5,536 nucleotides of DNA from Candidatus Fermentibacterota bacterium. GTDB taxonomy: Bacteria; JAFGKV01. Shown one piece after another: positions 1-5,534 of the stretch (position 1 is the stretch's first letter; every line of letters starts with the position of its first letter). A program made the position numbers and the translations under genes. The notes under the pieces are model-generated. The model was not told the origin of the DNA. It was given only the letters and a program-made list of their open reading frames with translations, and ran no database searches. The DNA lies in the NCBI GenBank assembly GCA_016928395.1, contig JAFGKV010000010.1, forward strand, positions 1 to 5,536, read 5' to 3'.

Positions 1-252
1 ATCCTTCTTCGCCAGCCTCGCTTCCAGCCTCGCTACCTTCTCTTCCAGCTCCCGTTCCCGGCTCGATGCTCGCCGCGGCGAGAACACGGTCGCTGCTCTT
101 TCCAGCAGATCTCGTTGCCACCGGCAGAATACGCTTGGCTTCACCCGTCCCTCCTCGCAGACCTGCGAGACAGGTACCTTCTCCACCACATGCCGCCGGA
201 GCAACGCTGCCTTCCGTTCCGCACTGTGATGTCGTCGCACTCGGTCGCTCAT
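1..252 (-). CDS. IS3-type OrfA transposase, N-terminal part (runs off the left edge)
   Basis: Eighty-four codons are visible, starting at an ATG at 252 and reading to the window edge without a stop. The start is well supported: AAGGAGG lies 5 nt upstream. The protein opens with a basic segment (MSDRVRRHHSAERK) followed by a helix-turn-helix at about residues 10-50. Its core reads KAALLRRHVVEKVPVSQVC, followed by VKPSVFCRWQRDLLE, the usual pattern of HTH_Tnp_1/IS3-family OrfA proteins, which bind the element's terminal inverted repeats. From about residue 66 a charged heptad-like stretch (RERELEEKVARLEARLAKKD) looks like the coiled coil through which OrfA proteins multimerise. OrfB, the DDE catalytic subunit, would lie further left and is not seen. 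Family membership is recognised from sequence pattern; the exact IS group is not determined. The gene is read in the same direction as the radical SAM gene just upstream, so it may also receive read-through transcription. Confidence 0.85.
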   Translation of the reverse strand, partial: MSDRVRRHHSAERKAALLRRHVVEKVPVSQVCEEGRVKPSVFCRWQRDLLERAATVFSPRRASSRERELEEKVARLEARLAKKD

Positions 253-257
253 GATAA

Positions 258-264
258 CCTCCTT
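258..264 (-). promoter_or_regulatory. Ribosome binding site of the OrfA transposase
   Basis: On the minus strand the sequence reads AAGGAGG, followed by TTATC and then ATG. This near-complete Shine-Dalgarno sequence with 5-nt spacing fixes the start of the transposase at 252. It lies only about a dozen nucleotides after the stop codon of the radical SAM gene. Confidence 0.8.
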
Positions 265-274
265 CCCGTGTCTC

Positions 275-2323
275 TCACACGGATCCCAGGCTGTCTCGTT
301 CCGCCGGAGGCAAAACAGTAACACGATGCGAGTAGTAGTCTGCTGGGGTTTTGTGATGCCAGGGTATGCTGAACAGCAGGGCGTGGCGGTGGGCGATCAG
401 GTCGCGGAGGAAAACCAAAGCGGCACTCGCCACATCGTCGGCGCACTCCAGGGTCTCGATGAGTCGGCGCACGGACAACGTGCCGTCGGCGAGCCGTATG
501 AGGCGTCCCTCCGTCGGCGTGATCTCCCGCGGTGTGGGCGGGTTCGTTCTGTGAAAGGCCAGTGACTCGTGCACAGCCACCGGGGAGAGGTTCACCCTTG
601 AGCTCTCGTGGATCTCACCCAGTACCATGGGGAAGGCCTCGTCATGACGGACTTGGTCAAGGCAGGCGAGGGCCATTTCGGTATCCATGAGCCCGTGGGA
701 GGCTGCGAGGAACAGGAGAATCCGCCGGTTGTGCCCGGGCAAGAGGTATCGCAACCGGTCCCAGGTCACGGTGCGGAGTCGCATGTCCGTCTCGAACTGG
801 AATCTCCGGAGCACGACCATGGCTTCGTGATGCGACAGACCGCGTGAAACGGCATACGAGCCGGGCGGTTGTGTCGTAATGCCCCAGTGCCCGGGATCGA
901 GGCCGACCGGGGAGGTGGGTTCAAGGTCGAACACGCACGCCGATACGCTTGCAATGTGACCGGCGTGGCGCTCCAGCAGTTCTACAGTGTGTCGTGCATC
1001 CTCTTTGGTCTCGCCGGGGAACCCGAACATGACAAAGGTCTGGTTCGCGATGCCTGCCGCTGCAGTGCGCTGAAGTACCTGCTCGATGCAGCGTACCTGG
1101 GTTCCCTTGTGCATACGATCCAAGACCCGCTGACTTCCGGACTCAAGGCCCCATGAGAATGAGGCGAATCCAGCGCCGGAAAGGCGTTCGAGGGTCTGAT
1201 CGTCAGTATAGCCCCTGGTCATCCGCGCATAGGCGTAGAACGACAATCCCTCCAGGTCCGCAGCCTCCAGCCCCTCAGCGATGGCAAGGGCGCGTTGCGC
1301 CGGGAGATCCTCGTCGGTCAACGCGAAATGAGTGCATCCGTAGTCATCCCGGCACTGGCGAAGCCACTCCACGATGCGCTCGATCTCGAAGGTGCGGTAG
1401 GATCCCCCATAGATGGAGTGGTGCGAGCAAAACGCGCACCTGCCCCACGGGCAGCCCCGGGCAGTCTGCATGGGCAGCACGAGATCTGCAGAGGCGAGCC
1501 GCGGGAGGTCAAATTGGGAGAAATCGGGGGGGGGCAGCCGGCCGAGATCCTCGATGGCCTGCCGCGTGGTATGGCGGACTGCGCCTTCAGGAGTTCGGTA
1601 CACCAGGTTGGGAATATCGTCCAGGTTCTTCTGGACCTGTAGTGCCTCGATGAGGCGGATCAGCGTATCCTCGCCCTCGCCGACGATGAGGTAGTCAAAG
1701 CATTCGCTTTGGAACAACTCCTCTGAAACCGGGTGGGGGATGAACGGTGTGAGGGCGCCCCCCACGATGATGGGGGCGTCGGTCAGGGTTCGTACTTTGT
1801 GCCTGATGGCGCGGGTCAGGGGGTCGAAGGAACACTGGAGCGAGAAACCGATTGAATGGGGCGATCCCCGCAGAATCTCGTCGACATACCGGTTGACGAA
1901 AGCCAGATCATGTTCGTCACGATTGGTCGCATAGCCTTCGTATACGGCGAGAAAGGCGGTGGCCAGGTTGCCCAGCCTCTCGGCCCGCTGTGCATGGAAC
2001 AGCCTCCGGGGATCGCGGGAGGAGACGACGCTCTCGTAGAGATGCGCGAGATCTGCGGCGAAGGCTTCAGAGCCCTCCTCCAGCACGTATCGGCGATAGG
2101 GTTCGATCCGAAGCCTGCGAACCGCGGTCTCGTCCAGCCCGGCAATGAGATCCCACAACTCCACTGCGTCGCGACGGAACATATCCTCAAGCCACCGGGT
2201 CTGTCCCCGCACGAGGCGGACCTGAATGCCCGCGTGAGTGCAGGCACCTATGAGCATGGCGCAGCCCAGGTTCGGCGCATCAACCAGAGTTCTGCCCATG
2301 TGCGGTTCGACCAGAGCCAGCAT
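275..2323 (-). CDS. B12-binding-type radical SAM protein with a C-terminal PqqD-like segment
   Basis: A 682-residue cytoplasmic radical SAM enzyme; reaction and substrate are unknown. Residues 1-45 and about 157-260 form a split Rossmann-like N-terminal domain typical of B12-binding radical SAM proteins (VEPHMGRTLVDAPNLG, PIIVGGALTPFIP, DYLIVGEGEDTLI), with a helical insert between. The classical DxHxxG cobalamin-ligand motif is not visible, so cobalamin binding is uncertain. The radical SAM core follows at about 285-470. The 4Fe-4S ligands are C291, C296 and C299 in GCPWGRCAFC, a CX4CX2C spacing. LTDEDLP, GLESGSQRVLDRMHKG (392-407) and FVMFGFPGETKEDA (430-443) are typical later core strands. 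Residues about 603-651 (RLADGTLSVRRLIETL then FLRDLI) resemble a PqqD-like winged helix. The ATG at 2323 is favoured because a stop lies five codons upstream with no other start between; no good Shine-Dalgarno is seen. The last 15-27 residues look IS-derived, so the native C-terminus is probably altered. A C9 run encodes P264-P266. Confidence 0.88.
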   Translation of the reverse strand: MLALVEPHMGRTLVDAPNLGCAMLIGACTHAGIQVRLVRGQTRWLEDMFRRDAVELWDLIAGLDETAVRRLRIEPYRRYVLEEGSEAFAADLAHLYESVVSSRDPRRLFHAQRAERLGNLATAFLAVYEGYATNRDEHDLAFVNRYVDEILRGSPHSIGFSLQCSFDPLTRAIRHKVRTLTDAPIIVGGALTPFIPHPVSEELFQSECFDYLIVGEGEDTLIRLIEALQVQKNLDDIPNLVYRTPEGAVRHTTRQAIEDLGRLPPPDFSQFDLPRLASADLVLPMQTARGCPWGRCAFCSHHSIYGGSYRTFEIERIVEWLRQCRDDYGCTHFALTDEDLPAQRALAIAEGLEAADLEGLSFYAYARMTRGYTDDQTLERLSGAGFASFSWGLESGSQRVLDRMHKGTQVRCIEQVLQRTAAAGIANQTFVMFGFPGETKEDARHTVELLERHAGHIASVSACVFDLEPTSPVGLDPGHWGITTQPPGSYAVSRGLSHHEAMVVLRRFQFETDMRLRTVTWDRLRYLLPGHNRRILLFLAASHGLMDTEMALACLDQVRHDEAFPMVLGEIHESSRVNLSPVAVHESLAFHRTNPPTPREITPTEGRLIRLADGTLSVRRLIETLECADDVASAALVFLRDLIAHRHALLFSIPWHHKTPADYYSHRVTVLPPAERDSLGSV

Positions 2324-2483
2324 ACATGCCGTCTTTCAGGAGTGAGAGTCAATACCAAACCTTGAAGATCGCATGGTCGTCCATGCCGTGCAACGGTGAT
2401 ACGCTCCGGCCGGGCGCGGACGGGGCCTGCCCGGTATTGGACACTCGGGCGCGGAGACTTCTGACCATCTACGGGAGCAATGC

Positions 2484-2503
2484 CACTGTCCTGCAGGACG
2501 GTG
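2484..2503. repeat. 20-bp near-perfect palindrome, candidate operator or leader hairpin
   Basis: The core GTCCTGCAGGAC (2488-2499) is a perfect 12-bp palindrome. It extends outward as CAC/GTG with a single non-complementary position (T2487 opposite G2500, a wobble pair in RNA). It lies 87 nt before the DUF5916 start and about 160 nt before the radical SAM start, between divergent promoters. This would suit a dimeric regulator binding site; a role as an mRNA hairpin is equally possible. No known regulator motif is recognised. Confidence 0.45.
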
Positions 2504-2577
2504 CGATGGGTGCATCTTCCGGCACGGTCCCTGCAAACGGGAACATGGGGAGGCGGACCACTGATTGCCCCGACCTC

Positions 2578-2583
2578 AAGGAG
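2578..2583 (+). promoter_or_regulatory. Ribosome binding site that fixes the DUF5916 start
   Basis: AAGGAG followed by a 7-nt spacer (AACGAGC) precedes the ATG at 2591. This selects that start over the in-frame ATG at 2480. The extra 37 residues from 2480 are arginine- and tryptophan-rich, have no signal-peptide character, and run across the palindrome. Confidence 0.8.
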
Positions 2584-2590
2584 AACGAGC

Positions 2591-4765
2591 ATGATTTCCG
2601 CTTTCCTCGTGATCATGGTTGCCGCGTCAACGCCGTGTCAGATCAGCGCGGTCAGAGTCAACCAAGGGCCTGCCATCGACGGCCTGCTCAGCGACGCCGT
2701 GTGGGATGGCGCCCGGAGGGAGTCCTGCGTGTTTACGCAGTATGGCCCCCATTTCGGCCAGCCTATGTCCGAACCGACCGACATCTTCGCGCTGCATGAC
2801 GAACAGTATCTCTATTTCGGCTTTCACATGCCCGACCCCGACCCTTCCACCATGATGGACGCGCTGACCCCTCGCGATTCCTATGTCACCGGGGAGTGGA
2901 TCGCCGTGCTGCTGGATACCTACGGAGACGGACGCCAGGCCACCAGCTTTGAGGTCAGCCTGGCAAACTCGCAAATGGATTCCAAGCTGTACCCCAGCGG
3001 CGTATGGGATTACAGCTGGGACGCCGTGTGGAAGAGCGGGACAGCCCGGGTTTCCAACGGGTGGAGCGCGGAGATGGCCATCCCGTTTAGTTGTCTTCGG
3101 TTTGACGATACGGATTCCACAGTGACCTGGGGCGTCAACTTCCAGCGGATCCTGAGCAAGAACGTCGAGAACGGCTGGTATGTGCTCACCGCGACGCGCC
3201 AGATGGCCGACCTCGCCAATTTCGCACCCCTCAACGGCCTCCACGGCATTCAGCGGGCACTAGGGGCTGAACTTAGGCCCTATGCTGCGCACAGGGCGTT
3301 TCGTCACACCGCGCTGGATTCGTGGGACGACGGCTCAGAGATCGGCGTCGACGTGAAACTGGGGATTTCGACCGGGGTGGTGGCAGACCTGACCATCAAT
3401 CCGGATTTCGGACAAGTCGAGGCCGATGCCGTGGAGATGAATCTCTCCCATTTCGAGCTGTTCCTTGGCGAAAAGCGGCCGTTCTTCCTCGAGGCACGGA
3501 ACGTGTTCGACATGCCCTTCAACATGTTCTACTCACGCCGCGTGGGGTCGGTTGCAGGCAATGGCGAGGTGATCCCGATCAGGGGGGGCGCGAAACTCTC
3601 CGGATCGTTTGGGTCAGACTGGAAGTTTGGATTCCTTGATGCGGTGACCGGCGCGGTCCGCAGCGGTGCAGACCTGGCGCAGCCGGCAGCCAACTACGGC
3701 ATCTTCCGGACCTATCGCCAGTTCGGATCGTACGGGCGCCTTGGTGTGTCGTGCACCAGCCGGGAGATGTGGGAACAGGAGGGAAGAGATCGTTCATTCA
3801 ATCGTGCTGCGGCCGTGGACGGTGCCGTTGAGCTGAACGGGCGAACAGTACTGAGCGGTGCGGCGGCCAGAAGCTGGAACAGTGGCAGGACGGATGACGG
3901 GGCATACTCCATCGGACTCGAGCGGCTACGCGGCACGTTCACCTACAGTCTCAGTGGGCGGCACATTGGCGAGGACTTCGATGTGAATGGGACAGGATTC
4001 ACCACCGCCACCGGATACCGCTCGGGTGAGGGGAACGCCGGTCTTACTTTGCGACCAGACAGGATTTTCAGCGAAGTAGGCTTTGGTGTCTCGTCGCGCT
4101 ACATGGAAGGGACTGACGGCGCAGTCACGGCGCGCACTGCCAGCCTCAACTCCCAGGCGTCGCTCAAGAGCGGCGCAAACATCGGAGTAGATGTCTCATA
4201 CCGCGGCAACCGATTCGATCCCTATGAGGGGCCATCGGGTCACTCCTACGGGGACGCCGCGGATGTCTTCGTGCAGGCGGGTTCCAATCCCTTCAATCCC
4301 TTCACGGCGTGGGCGGGCGTAGGAGGAGGACAGTATGAGGCGGGAGGCTCCTTCGCCAACGTCATGGCCCGCGCGCGGTTGCGGCCTTCGGCTGCTCTGG
4401 ATCTGGGCGTGCAGGGCCAGTACTTCACTACCTCGGGTTCGGAAAACTACAACTGGACATTGGGCGATTACGACACCCGATCCACGGAGTGGAAGAGCCT
4501 CATCGTGCGGGCGAACTACCTCTTCAGCCCGGCCCTGAACCTACGGCTCTTCTCTCAGCTTTCCGCGTTCGACCGAACCTTCGACATGACGGGAAGCTCC
4601 ACCGGCAGCGAGGTGCGGACCAATTTGCTCTTCTCGTGGCAGTATCTTCCCGGCAGTATGCTCTATCTGCTGGCTGAAACGCAGTTCCAGAGTGACGAGT
4701 CGGGCCAGTTCCACAAGCCGAACTTAGGCGTCTATGCCAAGGTCACGTGGTTTCTCCCCGTGTAG
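2591..4765 (+). CDS. DUF5916 outer-membrane protein with N-terminal CBM9-like domain
   Basis: A 724-residue predicted envelope protein. The first 20 residues (MISAFLVIMVAASTPCQISA) form a hydrophobic export signal, though without the usual basic start. Residues about 27-205 form a CBM9-like beta-sandwich: PAIDGLLSDAVWDGA opens it, followed by DEQYLYFGFHMPDPDP, EWIAVLLDTYGDGRQATSF, WDAVWKSGTARVSNGWSAEM and AIPFSCLRF, a family-9 carbohydrate-binding pattern. Residues about 205-724 match DUF5916. The hallmark is INPDFGQVEADAVEMN (269-284), followed by the FLGEKRPFFLEARNVFD segment around 290-306. The rest is rich in alternating aromatic strands ending in FSWQYLPGSMLYLLAE (about 678-693) and the terminal strand YAKVTWFLPV, as expected of an outer-membrane beta-barrel. 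DUF5916 function is not established; a role in binding or importing glycans or other polymers is only inferred from the CBM9-like domain. The length is in the usual range and no frameshift is seen. The CAP gene follows after 58 nt and may be co-transcribed. Confidence 0.9.
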   Translation: MISAFLVIMVAASTPCQISAVRVNQGPAIDGLLSDAVWDGARRESCVFTQYGPHFGQPMSEPTDIFALHDEQYLYFGFHMPDPDPSTMMDALTPRDSYVTGEWIAVLLDTYGDGRQATSFEVSLANSQMDSKLYPSGVWDYSWDAVWKSGTARVSNGWSAEMAIPFSCLRFDDTDSTVTWGVNFQRILSKNVENGWYVLTATRQMADLANFAPLNGLHGIQRALGAELRPYAAHRAFRHTALDSWDDGSEIGVDVKLGISTGVVADLTINPDFGQVEADAVEMNLSHFELFLGEKRPFFLEARNVFDMPFNMFYSRRVGSVAGNGEVIPIRGGAKLSGSFGSDWKFGFLDAVTGAVRSGADLAQPAANYGIFRTYRQFGSYGRLGVSCTSREMWEQEGRDRSFNRAAAVDGAVELNGRTVLSGAAARSWNSGRTDDGAYSIGLERLRGTFTYSLSGRHIGEDFDVNGTGFTTATGYRSGEGNAGLTLRPDRIFSEVGFGVSSRYMEGTDGAVTARTASLNSQASLKSGANIGVDVSYRGNRFDPYEGPSGHSYGDAADVFVQAGSNPFNPFTAWAGVGGGQYEAGGSFANVMARARLRPSAALDLGVQGQYFTTSGSENYNWTLGDYDTRSTEWKSLIVRANYLFSPALNLRLFSQLSAFDRTFDMTGSSTGSEVRTNLLFSWQYLPGSMLYLLAETQFQSDESGQFHKPNLGVYAKVTWFLPV

Positions 4766-4786
4766 CCGGCGCAGAGGATCGCGATG

Positions 4787-4812
4787 CGGATCCAGCATGG
4801 GTGACGGATCCG
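4787..4812 (+). repeat. Hairpin between the DUF5916 and CAP genes, abutting the CAP Shine-Dalgarno
   Basis: CGGATCC (4787-4793) can pair with GGATCCG (4806-4812) around a 12-nt loop. There is no T-run, so it is not a convincing terminator. Its downstream arm ends at the first G of the GGAG proposed as the CAP ribosome binding site (4812-4815), so it could affect translation of the second gene. Both arms contain the self-complementary GGATCC, so chance formation is possible. Confidence 0.3.
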
Positions 4813-4823
4813 GAGTGATCAGG

Positions 4824-5357
4824 ATGGGCTGTCTCCCCGGTTCAATCGCCGGGGCGGCTGCAGCTGTTCAGTTGCTGAGGCGTCGCCGGACGTGTGCCAC
4901 CCTGGCTTTCGTGATTGCGGCGGCAGGGTGCGCGATTCCCGCCCAGCATCCGGTGGTGATATCTGCAGCATACCCTGCCCTTGAACAGGAAACCATGCTC
5001 CGCGTCAATGCCCACCGTGCAGCAACGGGTCTGCGGCCGCTGGTCTGGGACGAGGCCATCGCATCCCAGTGCCGGGCTCACTGTGCCCGGATGGCCGGCG
5101 CCGATCGCAACCTCGGCCACGAGGGCTTCCCCGATCGAGTGAAGGCTCTTCGCCGCGTCATGCGCCTCACGCGGGCCAGCGAGAATGTGGGGAGCAACTA
5201 CGGGTTCGGTGATCCGGTCGCCGCGGCGTTGGAGGGATGGCTGGAAAGTCCTCCCCACCGCCAGGGCATCGAAGGGTCCTATGTCGCCACCGGTATAGGC
5301 GTCGACCGAGGCCCCAGCGGCACCTACTACTTCGCCGAGATCTTCGTGAAGAAGTAG
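4824..5357 (+). CDS. CAP/SCP (YkwD-type) domain protein, probable exported lipoprotein
   Basis: A 177-residue protein from the ATG at 4824, chosen because GGAG lies 8 nt upstream; in-frame alternatives are ATG 4797, GTG 4815 and ATG 4734. After an unusually long N-terminal region, RRRRTC leads into a hydrophobic segment (ATLAFVIAAAG) ending in a lipobox-like AAGC at C36, so signal peptidase II processing is likely. The remaining ~125 residues are a CAP domain: MLRVNAHRAATGLRPLVWDE, then IASQCRAHCARMA, H99 in LGHEGF, E120 in SENVGSNYG, H145 in SPPHRQGI, and a final strand TYYFAEIFVKK. H99, E120 and H145 correspond to conserved residues of the CAP cavity. Bacterial members are widespread secreted proteins whose molecular activity is mostly undefined. 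The preceding DUF5916 gene ends 58 nt upstream on the same strand, suggesting one transcript and a shared envelope location; a functional link is inference. Confidence 0.85.
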   Translation: MGCLPGSIAGAAAAVQLLRRRRTCATLAFVIAAAGCAIPAQHPVVISAAYPALEQETMLRVNAHRAATGLRPLVWDEAIASQCRAHCARMAGADRNLGHEGFPDRVKALRRVMRLTRASENVGSNYGFGDPVAAALEGWLESPPHRQGIEGSYVATGIGVDRGPSGTYYFAEIFVKK

Positions 5358-5384
5358 GGCGGGCTCGACCTCGGCGGGAGTTTG

Positions 5385-5408
5385 CAGGGTTCAGGGTCCA
5401 GGGTTCAG
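5385..5408 (+). repeat. 7-bp tandem repeat (CAGGGTT), about 3.4 copies
   Basis: CAGGGTT, CAGGGTC and CAGGGTT followed by CAG lie head to tail, 28 nt after the CAP stop codon. A further single CAGGGTT occurs at 5444-5450. The array is short and non-coding. It may be a microsatellite-like slippage product or part of a larger dispersed intergenic repeat. Confidence 0.75.
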
Positions 5409-5415
5409 TCGGGCC

Positions 5416-5438
5416 TCTGAGCGCGGGGCGCCCTCAGA
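5416..5438. terminator. GC-rich hairpin downstream of the CAP gene, possible weak terminator
   Basis: TCTGAG (5416-5421) pairs with CTCAGA (5433-5438). Three further G/C pairs form inside after one mismatch, around a GGG loop. No T-run follows (ATTCTCAGGG), so intrinsic termination is doubtful on sequence alone. Its position, about 60 nt after the last gene and before the repeats of the presumed insertion sequence, is suitable for a 3' end. Confidence 0.3.
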
Positions 5439-5459
5439 ATTCTCAGGGTTGGTACAGGT

Positions 5460-5502
5460 TCAATACATAGGTAACGGGAATAGGTCAATACATGGGTAAC
5501 GG
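5460..5502 (+). repeat. Two tandem 18-bp repeats (TCAATACATRGGTAACGG)
   Basis: The copies at 5460-5477 and 5485-5502 match at 17 of 18 positions (A or G at position 10) and are spaced 25 bp start to start, so they lie on similar faces of the helix. Their base composition is lower in GC than the surrounding genes. Multiple short repeats at an element end, just before a transposase start, are known in IS21-type elements, where they serve as transposase binding sites. Assignment here is inference. Confidence 0.7.
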
Positions 5503-5534
5503 AAGGAGGTAGACTGAGCCGGTCGAAAGGAGGA
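5503..5534 (+). promoter_or_regulatory. Two strong Shine-Dalgarno sequences for a gene starting past the right edge
   Basis: AAGGAGGT (5503-5510) and AAAGGAGGA (5526-5534) are both near-complete anti-Shine-Dalgarno matches. No ATG, GTG or TTG follows within the window. The second, only 2 nt from the edge, would fit a start codon just beyond it. The first may be a duplicate signal or belong to the repeat structure. Confidence 0.55.

Larger units (their letters stand above)
1..323 (-). mobile_element. Partial IS3-like insertion sequence; outer boundary approximate
   Basis: The OrfA gene implies an insertion sequence whose 5' end lies between its ribosome binding site and the body of the radical SAM gene. 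The minus-strand sequence from about 323 (TGTTACTGTTTTGCCTCCGG) begins with TG, as IS3-family ends do. Its codons (GTT ACT GTT TTG CCT) differ from the GC-rich third positions of the upstream gene. A second possible TG start is at about 361 (TGGCATCACAAAACCCC). The true boundary needs the other inverted repeat, which is outside the window, so this limit is inference. Confidence 0.4.
2324..2590. promoter_or_regulatory. Divergent intergenic region between the radical SAM and DUF5916 genes
   Basis: This 267-nt gap must hold the promoters of both divergent genes and the 5' leader of the DUF5916 gene. I see no convincing -35/-10 pair on either strand. It contains a GC-rich inverted repeat (CCGGGC at 2410-2415, GCCCGG at 2429-2434, loop 13 nt, no T-run) and a 20-bp near-perfect palindrome at 2484-2503. 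Open frames crossing it on both strands lack start signals or homology I recognise, and look like frame shadows of high-GC DNA. Confidence 0.5.

Noticed and set aside
1153-1653. A 166-codon plus-strand open frame opposite the radical SAM gene
   Set aside because: It is antisense to a gene with clear radical SAM motifs, is arginine- and proline-rich without a recognisable domain, and is the kind of shadow expected in high-GC DNA.
1756-1778. Hairpin with CGCCCCC and GGGGGCG arms
   Set aside because: It lies inside the radical SAM coding sequence at codons for a conserved glycine-rich strand, has no T-run, and is explained by GC-rich coding.
1856-2365. A 169-codon plus-strand open frame opposite the start of the radical SAM gene
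   Set aside because: No recognisable domain or good start signal, and almost all of it is antisense to the conserved N-terminal domain.
2437-2465. Possible sigma-70 promoter (TTGGAC with TCTGAC 17 nt later)
   Set aside because: Each box matches only about half of the consensus, which is expected by chance in this length of sequence.
2480-2590. N-terminal extension of the DUF5916 protein from an ATG at 2480
   Set aside because: The extension has no export-signal character, while the ATG at 2591 has an AAGGAG at 7-nt spacing and starts a hydrophobic segment.
2248-2616. A 122-codon minus-strand frame upstream of and overlapping the radical SAM start, considered as a peptide precursor or small partner
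   Set aside because: It starts within the signal-peptide coding region of the DUF5916 gene, overlaps the radical SAM gene by 76 bp in another frame, and lacks a leader/core peptide pattern.
2627-3244. A 205-codon minus-strand frame inside the DUF5916 gene
   Set aside because: It is antisense to the conserved CBM9-like domain and shows no domain or ribosome binding site of its own.
5385-5502. Possible CRISPR array from the repeated motifs near the right end
   Set aside because: The repeats are two different motifs, the 18-bp units are separated by only 7 bp, and there are no spacer-sized intervals.
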